DNA from: Alteraurantiacibacter hainanensis
GTDB lineage: Bacteria; Pseudomonadota; Alphaproteobacteria; Sphingomonadales; Sphingomonadaceae
DNA: 64,000 bases
Assembly (NCBI RefSeq): GCF_036321025.1
Contig: NZ_JAZAPB010000001.1
Location: 558,001 to 622,000, forward strand
Direction of reading: 5' to 3'
Shown piece after piece: positions 45,316 to 52,654 of the stretch (its first letter is position 1; each line of letters opens with the position of its first letter). A program made the position numbers and the translations under genes. The notes under the pieces are model-generated. The model saw only the letters and a program-made list of their open reading frames with translations. It was not told where the DNA came from and made no database searches.

Positions 45316-47078
45316 CAGTCAACGTCCCCTACAAGCGGGCGCAGGTCTGTCAGGTCGATATCGCGGTCGGCGTCGGGAAGCACGCCGAGCTGCGGCCCTA
45401 TACGGGGAACAAGCCGGCCCACGATCGGTGCCGCGTTCCACGCCGCCGTGCGCTGGTACGAACTGGCGACGGTGCCCTTCGGCTCGTCCAGCATGGCGAT
45501 CACCACGTAGCGCGGATCGTCCATGGGAAAGGCGGCGGCGAAGGTGGAAACGAGCGAAGAGCGGCGATAGCCGCCCGCACCGGGCTTCTCGGCGCTGCCG
45601 GTCTTGCCGCCGACCCTGAAACCGGGAGCATTGGCGTTACGACCCGTACCGTAGACGGCAATCATCCGCAAAAGCTGGTTCATCCGTGCGCTGGTGCTGG
45701 CCTTGAACACGCGTCGACCGCGCGGCGCATTGCCGGGCTCGACGCGTTGCAGGGTGGCCGGGCGCCAGATGCCGCCGTTCACCATCGCCGCATAGGCAGA
45801 GGCAAGATGCAGCGGCGTTACCGCAAGGCCGTGGCCATAGCCCACGGTGATCCCCCGGATGCGCGACCACTCGCCCGACTGCCAGATCGGGAAACCGCGC
45901 GCAGGCAACTCGATATAGGGACGCTCGTTCATGCCGAGGTCGGCCATGTAGCTGCGCAGCGTGGCAGCGCCCATCTCGTCGACGATATGGCCGGTGACAA
46001 TGTTCGACGAGTGAATGAGCATTTCCGGCGTGTTCAGCGAAGCTCCCAGGGGGTGGGAATCGCGAATCGTGCGCCCCTGCGCCACGTAGGGCGTGGCCCC
46101 GTACCGGCGCGAGAGATCGGTGATCGAGCCGCTGTCGATGGCCGCGGCCACAGTCAGCGGCTTGAAGGTGCTGCCCAGTTCGTAGACCTGGTTCGTCACG
46201 CGGTTGAACGCCGGGGCGGTAATCCCGCGGTCATACTGCTCCTGCGTCACCTTGACGTCGGAGGTCTTCACCTCGTTCGGATCGAATTCGGGCAAGGATG
46301 CCAGGGCAAGCACCTCGCCCGTGTCGACGTCCAGCACGATCCCGGCAGCGCCGACGGCGTCCACTGCCAGCATGCCGCTGCGAAGTTCATCCTCCAGCGC
46401 GCCCTGCACGCGCATGTCGATGGAGAGCGCCACCGGATCGGCGCGGCGCACCGGGTCAAGCAGCTGCTCGTCCAGCACCGCTTCCATGCCCACGCGACCG
46501 TGCCCGTCGGCCGCCACGTAGCCTAGCACGTGCGCCGCCAGCGAACCTTGCGGATAGTGCCGGTCCGTCTCGCGCGGCAGTTCCAGCGCCAGCTCGCCGA
46601 TGGCGATCACGCGGTTCGCATCCTCGGGAAGCACGCGGCGACGCAGGTATCCCGCCCGGCCCGAGCGCAGCTGCTGGGTCACTTCGTGCGTGTCGAGATC
46701 GGGGAATATCGCCTTGAGTTCCGCCGCGACTTCCTCGGGCGACTTGATCAGCGGAGGGCCGCCGTCGCCCCCTTCGGCCATGGCGGTGGGATTGAACCAG
46801 AGGGCATAGGCGGGAAAGGCGCGCGCCAGGGGCAGGCCGTTGCGGTCCGTAATCTCGCCGCGCGGGGGCAGGAGAGCCTCGGCCATCGAGCGTTCCGCCG
46901 GTCCCGGTTCGACGGTGCCGATCCAGGCGATGCGCACCAGCGCCACGGCGGCCACGAACAGGAACGCCGCGGCGATCAGCAGCAGGCGCAGGTGCGCAAT
47001 CAGCAAGGCGCGGCGGCGATGATCGACGCGCCCCGCCTGGCCGGTGATGATCGTGTGCGGGGCTGCGAAGGTGGTCAC
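45315..47078 (-). CDS. ftsI: Septal transpeptidase FtsI (PBP3)
   Basis: A 587-residue class B penicillin-binding protein that cross-links septal glycan with FtsW. A membrane anchor at about 30-52 follows a short cytoplasmic end. The catalytic motifs are STFK (303-306, nucleophile Ser303), SSN (357-359) and KTG (492-494), in correct order and spacing. PPRGEITDRNG marks the pedestal domain. The ATG overlaps the ftsL stop (ATGA). Confidence 0.97.
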   Translation of the reverse strand: MTTFAAPHTIITGQAGRVDHRRRALLIAHLRLLLIAAAFLFVAAVALVRIAWIGTVEPGPAERSMAEALLPPRGEITDRNGLPLARAFPAYALWFNPTAMAEGGDGGPPLIKSPEEVAAELKAIFPDLDTHEVTQQLRSGRAGYLRRRVLPEDANRVIAIGELALELPRETDRHYPQGSLAAHVLGYVAADGHGRVGMEAVLDEQLLDPVRRADPVALSIDMRVQGALEDELRSGMLAVDAVGAAGIVLDVDTGEVLALASLPEFDPNEVKTSDVKVTQEQYDRGITAPAFNRVTNQVYELGSTFKPLTVAAAIDSGSITDLSRRYGATPYVAQGRTIRDSHPLGASLNTPEMLIHSSNIVTGHIVDEMGAATLRSYMADLGMNERPYIELPARGFPIWQSGEWSRIRGITVGYGHGLAVTPLHLASAYAAMVNGGIWRPATLQRVEPGNAPRGRRVFKASTSARMNQLLRMIAVYGTGRNANAPGFRVGGKTGSAEKPGAGGYRRSSLVSTFAAAFPMDDPRYVVIAMLDEPKGTVASSYQRTAAWNAAPIVGRLVPRIGPQLGVLPDADRDIDLTDLRPLVGDVD

Positions 47079-47617
47079 CGCACGGCGGCTCCTGCAAGAA
47101 CGACGTCTGCCTTGGCGATGACGGAAGGGTTGGCGATCGCTACGCGCAGGGGGCCCGACGCAAGCGTGACGGCAAGGTTTCCGCCCTCAGGCCCATCGCT
47201 TCCCAGCACGCGCTCGTCCACCGGCTCGCCGGTCAGCGGAGAGACCAGCTGGGGGAATTCCGGCATGTCCTCTCCGGTGGTCATTCCTGCGAGGCGGATC
47301 GGTGCGGGGGCATCGACGCCGCGCGGACTTCCAAAGCTGGCCAGCTGCATCGGGCTCTCAAGGAACTGCTCTGCACGCGGGGCCTCGAAGCCGAAATCGA
47401 CCCTGTTCCATGCCGCCAGCTGGACCTGGCTGGAGCGCGTCAGGAATTCGGTTTCGAGCAGCAGGTTCTGCTCCTCGAGGCGAACTATCTCGCGCTCGGC
47501 ACGCACGACGTCGGCATGGACCGCGTTCACCTTCAGGTGCAGCAGGGCGTAGAGGGCGATGCACGTGCCGAGTGCGGCGAGCCAGCCAATGCGGCGGATA
47601 CGGCTGTGGGGAGTCAT
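47075..47617 (-). CDS. ftsL: Cell division protein FtsL
   Basis: A 180-residue bitopic protein identified mainly by position and architecture: short cytoplasmic end, one membrane helix (about 10-28) and a periplasmic coiled coil (about 31-57, VVRAEREIVRLEEQNLLLETEF). The Pro/Gly-rich C-terminal tail of about 120 residues is longer than usual (E. coli FtsL has 121 residues in total). It scaffolds FtsQ, FtsB, FtsW and FtsI. Confidence 0.88.
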   Translation of the reverse strand: MTPHSRIRRIGWLAALGTCIALYALLHLKVNAVHADVVRAEREIVRLEEQNLLLETEFLTRSSQVQLAAWNRVDFGFEAPRAEQFLESPMQLASFGSPRGVDAPAPIRLAGMTTGEDMPEFPQLVSPLTGEPVDERVLGSDGPEGGNLAVTLASGPLRVAIANPSVIAKADVVLAGAAVR

Positions 47618-48564
47618 GCGACATCCTTTCGGGCAGGTGCGTTGGTGCGGACGGCGGCGCGCAGGGTGGAGGAGCGCGCCCTTGGGTTGCGGTCGATCTC
47701 TGCCTGCGACGGGCGGATCGTCTTGGACAATTGCCCGAAACGCGCGAGGGGCAGGTCGCGCGTTTCGGGCAGGTGGCGTGAGCCGCGGGGATTCGCATTG
47801 GCGGCATCACGCAGGAACTTCTTCACCATCCGGTCTTCAAGGCTGTGGAAGCTGACGACGGCGAGCCGGCCGCCCTCGCCCAGCAACTGCTCGGCGGCGG
47901 ACAGGCCCTCGGCCAGTTCGTCCAGCTCACCGTTCACATGAATGCGAATGGCCTGGAATGTGCGGGTGGCGGGATCCTTCTTGTCGCCCGGACGATGGCC
48001 CAGCGCCTTGCGAACCACCTCGGCAAGTTCGCCGGTGGTCGAGAGCGGGCGCGCGGCGACGATGGCGCGGGCCACCCTGCGCGACTGCCGTTCCTCGCCA
48101 TACTGGTAGAGCACGTCGGCGATGTCCTTTTCCGCCGCCTCGTTCACGAAGTCGGCAGCGGTCGGGCCCGACCGGCTCATCGTCATGTCCAGCGGACCGT
48201 CGATGGAGAAGGCAAAGCCACGCTCCGCCTGATCCAGCTGCATGGAGGAAACGCCGATATCCATGACCACGCCGTCGACCTGACGGATCCCGGCCTCTTC
48301 CATGGCGTCGACCATTTCGGAAAAGCGCCGGTGATGCAGAACGAGTCGCGGGGGATCCTCGCGCGTTTCGTCCCACGCGCTGCCGGCCTCGATGGCATCG
48401 GGGTCGCGGTCGAAGGCGTGCACCGTCGCACCGCGTTCCAGGATGGCACGCGTGTAGCCGCCCGCGCCGAAGGTGGCATCGATGATGACGTCGCCGGGGC
48501 GCGGAGCGAGCGCTTCGATCACTTCGTCGAGCAGGACGGGGACGTGGGGAGCGGGCGCGGTCAC
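47614..48564 (-). CDS. rsmH: 16S rRNA (cytosine1402-N4)-methyltransferase
   Basis: A 316-residue SAM methyltransferase (formerly MraW). It modifies C1402 in the ribosomal P site. HVPVLLDEVIEAL, DATFGAGGYTRAIL (SAM loop), GVVMDIGVSSMQLDQAERGFAF and AVVSFHSLEDRMVKKFL are diagnostic. The start is the GTG at 48564 overlapping the mraZ stop. An open frame upstream belongs to mraZ. Confidence 0.97.
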   Translation of the reverse strand: MTAPAPHVPVLLDEVIEALAPRPGDVIIDATFGAGGYTRAILERGATVHAFDRDPDAIEAGSAWDETREDPPRLVLHHRRFSEMVDAMEEAGIRQVDGVVMDIGVSSMQLDQAERGFAFSIDGPLDMTMSRSGPTAADFVNEAAEKDIADVLYQYGEERQSRRVARAIVAARPLSTTGELAEVVRKALGHRPGDKKDPATRTFQAIRIHVNGELDELAEGLSAAEQLLGEGGRLAVVSFHSLEDRMVKKFLRDAANANPRGSRHLPETRDLPLARFGQLSKTIRPSQAEIDRNPRARSSTLRAAVRTNAPARKDVA

Positions 48565-49064
48565 TTCTTGCGCCCTTCCGCCTTTGCCCGGGCTTCCTCG
48601 GCTTCCGCCAGGCACAGCTCGTACTGGTCTTCCCAGCCACCTTCCATCTGGCCCAGCCGGTCGAGGTCCCACATGGTCAGGAACTGGCCGCCGCCCAGGA
48701 AACAAATGTTGTCGCCGATCCCGCCCACCTTGCAGAAGCGCGGCGGCAGGATGAAGCGACCGCTCTTGTCGAAGGGCACCTCGGTGAAGGTCCACATCTG
48801 GGTGGAGCGCAGGTCGCGGTCGAAATCGAGGTCGCGGCGGACCGCGTTCTCTTCTTCCTTGTCGAGGATGTCTTCGAAGTTCTCGGTGCGCGAGGGGCCG
48901 AAAGCCGTCAGACAGGGGTACTTGTGGTGCTTGGCGACGCACAGGACGCCCTCGTCGCCCAGTTCGGCAAAGACCTTGCGGAACAGCGGCGGCAGGACGA
49001 ACCGGCCCTTTTCGCCGCGAAGCGAAAAGCCCTGCCCCCTGTATCCTGCTGGCCGCTGCGCCAA
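48561..49064 (-). CDS. mraZ: Transcriptional regulator MraZ
   Basis: A double SpoVT-AbrB-like protein that heads and autoregulates the dcw cluster. Both beta-barrel repeats are present: EKGRFVLPPLFRKVF and, about 80 residues later, KSGRFILPPRFCKVGG. The start I prefer is the TTG at 49064, preceded by GAGGGA at nine bases, because it gives MAQRPAGYRGQGFS, matching how MraZ proteins begin; that makes 167 residues. ATGs at 49118 and 49142 would add an atypical tail. Four putative MraZ boxes lie 145-180 bp upstream. Confidence 0.93.
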   Translation of the reverse strand: MAQRPAGYRGQGFSLRGEKGRFVLPPLFRKVFAELGDEGVLCVAKHHKYPCLTAFGPSRTENFEDILDKEEENAVRRDLDFDRDLRSTQMWTFTEVPFDKSGRFILPPRFCKVGGIGDNICFLGGGQFLTMWDLDRLGQMEGGWEDQYELCLAEAEEARAKAEGRKK

Positions 49065-49208
49065 GAGCCCCAATCCCTCAATTCGTGTTTCCACTGCCGG
49101 ACACGCCTTCCCCGCCATGAGCCGCGCACGAGCACGGCCCATTCGCCCCTAGCGAGGCGCATCACGGGCTTGTTGTCCGATGGAATCACTAAATAACGCG
49201 GGCGAGCG

Positions 49209-49243
49209 CGGGATGGAAGGGGAAATTGCGGGAAATTGTGGGA
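49209..49243. promoter_or_regulatory. Four NGGGA repeats at 10-bp spacing, putative MraZ operator
   Basis: CGGGA (49209), GGGGA (49219), CGGGA (49229) and TGGGA (49239) recur at an exact 10-bp period, each pair separated by five bases; two of the three spacers are AATTG. E. coli MraZ binds TGGGN repeats with five-base spacers upstream of mraZ, one helical turn apart, so the match in both motif and period is strong. Here the repeats read on the plus strand, opposite to mraZ. Confidence 0.75.
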
Positions 49244-49267
49244 GAAGCCGATAAATTGTTGATATCG

Positions 49268-50116
49268 CTATGGCGGGTTTTGGCCTTCTCCCTGGCCTGC
49301 AGACTCATGATGATCGCCGTGGGACGGCGGGATTCCGCCGTTTTCCGCGTGCCGCGATACCTCCGGCGCGCGCTTTCCCGCGTCATCCCCGATTTCTGGA
49401 AAAACATGCGCCAGCAGATTTCGCAGCGCGCTATCGGCGTGCTCCTGCGGACCGGACAGATCGAGCATGGCGGCATCGGCCACGATCAGCGCCTGCCCTT
49501 CCCCGATGGCGCAATGCGCCAGCAGGCCGTCTCCCGGAATGCTGCAATAGCTTGCTTCCCCCGAATGGCGCAACTCGCCGCGCATGTTCACCGGCAGGGG
49601 ATCGCCGAAATGATCCACTGTCTGCGATCCGGCAGGCTGCGCGGCATCGAAGAACAGTTCCAGGCCCCAGTGCGCCAGCAGGGGCGAAAGGAGCGTGACG
49701 TCCTGCGGCCTGCGGCGATCCCCGATGTGGAAGCGGGATTCGCCCGTCATCATGGGATCGGCGAACAGCAACAGCGTGCCGCCCTCGCGCACCCAGGCGT
49801 CGAGCGCGACATTCTCCTCACCCGAAAGTCCGCGCGGCTGCGCCATCAGGAGATAGCGATGCCCCGCGAGAGCTTCTGGCGAAAGGTAGTCGACCGGCGC
49901 GAGGGCAAAGTCCTCTTCCAGAACTGCGCGGGCCCAGTGGACGGGCGCTTCCCCGGAAAGCAGTTCGTCGAATCCGGCAGCCTCGCCCCAGTAGATCGGC
50001 ACCGTGCCCATGAGCGCCAGGTCTGGCCGATCGTCCTGCGCGTGCACGGGCGCAGCCGATGCCATCGCTGCAGAGCACACGGCCAGGGCGGCCAGCAGCC
50101 TATTCCTGCGGCGCAT
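49268..50116 (-). CDS. Exported GATase1-like (DUF4350-type) protein
   Basis: About 282 residues with a signal peptide (LLAALAVCSAAMASAAPVHAQDD). The mature domain has the flavodoxin-like pattern of GATase1/GldG-like proteins: LALMGTVPIYWGE, HRYLLMAQPRGL, LDAWVREGGTLLLFADPMM and GEGQALIVADAAMLD. The catalytic nucleophile of true amidotransferases is not evident, so it is probably a binding module. The C-terminal tail is His/Gly-rich and polar. The start is uncertain (50116 or 50146). It overlaps the preceding single-helix protein by 17 bases. Confidence 0.72.
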   Translation of the reverse strand: MRRRNRLLAALAVCSAAMASAAPVHAQDDRPDLALMGTVPIYWGEAAGFDELLSGEAPVHWARAVLEEDFALAPVDYLSPEALAGHRYLLMAQPRGLSGEENVALDAWVREGGTLLLFADPMMTGESRFHIGDRRRPQDVTLLSPLLAHWGLELFFDAAQPAGSQTVDHFGDPLPVNMRGELRHSGEASYCSIPGDGLLAHCAIGEGQALIVADAAMLDLSGPQEHADSALRNLLAHVFPEIGDDAGKRAPEVSRHAENGGIPPSHGDHHESAGQGEGQNPP

Positions 50117-50474
50117 TGCCGGTTGACTGGTTTGGCGGCGGAACATCGCCTGTCGGCTGCCCCGCGCCCGGAGACGCGGTGGAAGTCGGTTCGGCGGGCA
50201 ATTCCGGAACCACGCCGGCATCCGCCAGCGGATCGCGCGGCGCCGCCGTTTCGGTCGGCTCCACGGTCGGCGCCGCTTCGGGCACCGCCGCCGCCCTCGT
50301 CTGTTCGGCCCGGCTGATCACCACGTCGGCCAGACCCACCAGCAGGACCATGGCGAGGATTCCGAACAGTCCGATCTGGAGTCGCTGGATTCGCTCGGCA
50401 CGCGTTCCGGCCAGCGGGACGGGCTCGTTGGAGGGGCCTCGGGGGCGCAAGAGGTCTCTGGGATCGAGTACCAT
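50100..50474 (-). CDS. Small single-helix protein with Pro/Thr-rich tail
   Basis: A 124-residue protein: polar N-terminus, one membrane helix (about 33-52, GLFGILAMVLLVGLADVVI) and a low-complexity Pro/Ala/Thr/Glu periplasmic tail. Family not recognised. It overlaps the next gene, lies nine bases after cysK, and may partner the exported GATase1-like protein. Confidence 0.7.
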   Translation of the reverse strand: MVLDPRDLLRPRGPSNEPVPLAGTRAERIQRLQIGLFGILAMVLLVGLADVVISRAEQTRAAAVPEAAPTVEPTETAAPRDPLADAGVVPELPAEPTSTASPGAGQPTGDVPPPNQSTGNAPQE

Positions 50475-50483
50475 GCCCTCTCC

Positions 50484-51506
50484 CTACTCGGCCGAAGCTG
50501 AACCTAGCCAGTCGAAAACGGGCAGGCCCTTATCCCGCAGCCACTGCGCGTTGTAGAGCGTGGAAAGATACCGGAAGCCGGTATCGCACAGGATCGTGGC
50601 AACGCGCGGATTGGCGATGCCATCGGCCTTCAGCTGTTTCCCCAGCTCAACGGCTCCAGCCACGTTGATGCCGCTGGAAAGCCCGAGGCACAGCCCCTCG
50701 TCGCGCAGGAGACTGGCAACCCACTGCAGGCCTACCTCGTCGGAAATGCGGAACTGCGTGTCGACCGGCGCGCCTTCCAGATTGGCGGTGATACGCCCCT
50801 GCCCGATCCCTTCCGCTACCGAAGAGCCTTCGGACGAGAGCTCGCCGTTCTCGTAATAATTGAACAGTGCCGCGCCGTGCGGGTCGGTCAGGGCAATGCG
50901 GACCTTCTCGTCCTTTTCCTTCAGCCCCAGCCCGACTCCTGCCAGCGTTCCGCCCGTTCCCACGGCGCATGTGAAGCCGTCGACGCGGCCTTCGAGCTGC
51001 TGCCAGATTTCCTGTGCCGTTCCCTCGATATGGGCGCGGCGGTTGGCGATGTTGTCGAACTGGTTGGCCCACATGGCGTTCTGCGTCTCTTCCGCCAGGC
51101 GGCGGCTGGTGTGGACGAAATGATTGGGATCGGCGAACTTGGTGGGCGGCACCGTCACCAGCTGCGCACCCAGCGCGCGCAGGGTGTCCATCTTTTCCTT
51201 GGACTGGTTGTCCGGCATGACGATCACGGTCTTGTAGCCTAGGGCATTGGCCACCAGAGCCAGGCCGATGCCGGTGTTGCCCGCCGTGCCCTCGACCACC
51301 GTGCCGCCGGGCTTCAGTTCGCCGCGCGCTTCCGCATCGCGCACGATCCACAGCGCCGCGCGGTCCTTCACGCTGGCGCCCGGGTTGGCGAATTCGCACT
51401 TGCCCCAGATCTCGCAGCCCGCTGCCTCGCTCGGCCCCTTGAGCAGCACAAGCGGCGTATTGCCGATCAGGTCGAGCGTGGAAGTGCGGACGGGAAGCAT
51501 TGTCAT
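50484..51506 (-). CDS. cysK: Cysteine synthase (O-acetylserine sulfhydrylase)
   Basis: A 340-residue PLP enzyme (fold type II) that joins sulfide and O-acetylserine to cysteine. The PLP lysine is Lys47 in NPGASVKDRAA. The phosphate loop is GTGGTLAG, and the substrate loop is EGTAGNTGIGLA, with Ala where most CysK have Ser. The ATG at 51506 or 51500 could start it. It completes the cysI/cysH pathway found at 16-19 kb, although it is encoded apart from it. Confidence 0.92.
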   Translation of the reverse strand: MTMLPVRTSTLDLIGNTPLVLLKGPSEAAGCEIWGKCEFANPGASVKDRAALWIVRDAEARGELKPGGTVVEGTAGNTGIGLALVANALGYKTVIVMPDNQSKEKMDTLRALGAQLVTVPPTKFADPNHFVHTSRRLAEETQNAMWANQFDNIANRRAHIEGTAQEIWQQLEGRVDGFTCAVGTGGTLAGVGLGLKEKDEKVRIALTDPHGAALFNYYENGELSSEGSSVAEGIGQGRITANLEGAPVDTQFRISDEVGLQWVASLLRDEGLCLGLSSGINVAGAVELGKQLKADGIANPRVATILCDTGFRYLSTLYNAQWLRDKGLPVFDWLGSASAE

Positions 51507-51589
51507 GCCGGAAGAACTAGGAGGGCGACCCGAAGGCCGCAAGATATTCCTCCCTGTTCCGGTCAAAGCAGAACTGGAAAGGGGCCGCT

Positions 51590-51907
51590 TCAGTCTTCCT
51601 CGGCGATCCGCACTTTCAGGCCGTCGAGATCAGCCGTGAAGGGAATCTGGCAGCTGAGACGCGAATTCTCGTCGCGGTCGTCGCTGGAATCGAGCAGGTC
51701 GTCCTCGTCCTCGCTCATTGCCGGCAGCTTGTCCTTGAACTCCGGATCCACGTGAACGTGGCAGGTGGCGCAGGAACAGCAGCCGCCGCACAGCGCCAGC
51801 AGCTCGTCGAAGCCGTTGTCGCGGATCGCTTCCATCACGGTCAGGCCGTCCTCGACTTCGACCGTGGTTTCCTGGCCCGAGCGATTGGTGACGTGGAGCG
51901 TGGGCAT
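51590..51907 (-). CDS. Adrenodoxin-type [2Fe-2S] ferredoxin
   Basis: A 105-residue ferredoxin. The cluster ligands are Cys40, Cys46, Cys49 (C-x5-C-x2-C) and Cys86 (RLSCQIPF), and an acidic helix (about 58-82) provides the docking surface. Extra Cys43 and Cys44 are unusual. It could pass electrons to cytochrome P450 or hydroxylase enzymes, or serve Fe-S assembly; the neighbours do not decide. A role as CysI donor is only speculation. Confidence 0.9.
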   Translation of the reverse strand: MPTLHVTNRSGQETTVEVEDGLTVMEAIRDNGFDELLALCGGCCSCATCHVHVDPEFKDKLPAMSEDEDDLLDSSDDRDENSRLSCQIPFTADLDGLKVRIAEED

Positions 51908-51982
51908 GGTGTGTGCATTTCCTCTGGTGACTTTCCGCGCGGCTGCTAGGCAATCGCGCGATGATTGGCAAGGAACTGAGAC

Positions 51983-52600
51983 ATGGGCCTTAGTGCAGGC
52001 CAGATCAAAGCCGGGCTGGACGAAGTCGCCCGGCGCGAACCCAGGATAGCCGACGCGCTGGAAAAGGCGGGCTACCCCGAACCGCGCATCCGCGAGACGG
52101 GCTACAAGACCCTGCTGCGCACGATCGTCGGCCAGCAGGTAAGCGTCGCGGCGGCCAGCAGCATGTGGAACAAGCTGGAAGCAGAACTGGGGGAGGACTT
52201 TACCCCCGCCTGCCTCCTCGAACGCGATTTCGACACGCTGCGCGCCTGCGGCCTCTCGCGCCAGAAGCAGGGCTATGCGCGAAGCCTGTGCGAGCTGGTG
52301 AGCGCGGGCGAGGTGGATTTCGACAACCTGCCCGCCGACGACGAGGAAGCCATCGCAGAGCTGACGAAGATCAAGGGCATCGGTCGCTGGTCGGCGGAAA
52401 TATACCTGCTGTTCGCCGAGGGCCGCCCCGACATCTGGCCCGCCGGCGACCTGGCGGTGATGGCGGGCATCGGCAGGATCCTGAACATGGACGAACGCCC
52501 CGACGAAAAAGCCACCCGCGCCCTAGCCGAACCCTGGCGACCGCACCGCGGAGCGACCGCCATCTTCACCTGGCACTGCTACAACAATCCGGCGTTATAG
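51983..52600 (+). CDS. DNA-3-methyladenine glycosylase, AlkA/HhH-GPD type
   Basis: A 205-residue base-excision repair glycosylase of the HhH-GPD superfamily. The hairpin is LTKIKGIGRWSAEIYLL (about 128-143), and the catalytic aspartate is Asp156 in WPAGDLAV. There is no C-terminal Fe-S cluster, so it is not an EndoIII/MutY type. It lacks the N-terminal domain of E. coli AlkA, as is common for short alphaproteobacterial forms. Confidence 0.92.
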   Translation: MGLSAGQIKAGLDEVARREPRIADALEKAGYPEPRIRETGYKTLLRTIVGQQVSVAAASSMWNKLEAELGEDFTPACLLERDFDTLRACGLSRQKQGYARSLCELVSAGEVDFDNLPADDEEAIAELTKIKGIGRWSAEIYLLFAEGRPDIWPAGDLAVMAGIGRILNMDERPDEKATRALAEPWRPHRGATAIFTWHCYNNPAL

Positions 52601-52654
52601 GTTGGCAATACGCCTGCCGCTTCCTAGCTGTCCTTCACAACACTGGGAGACATC

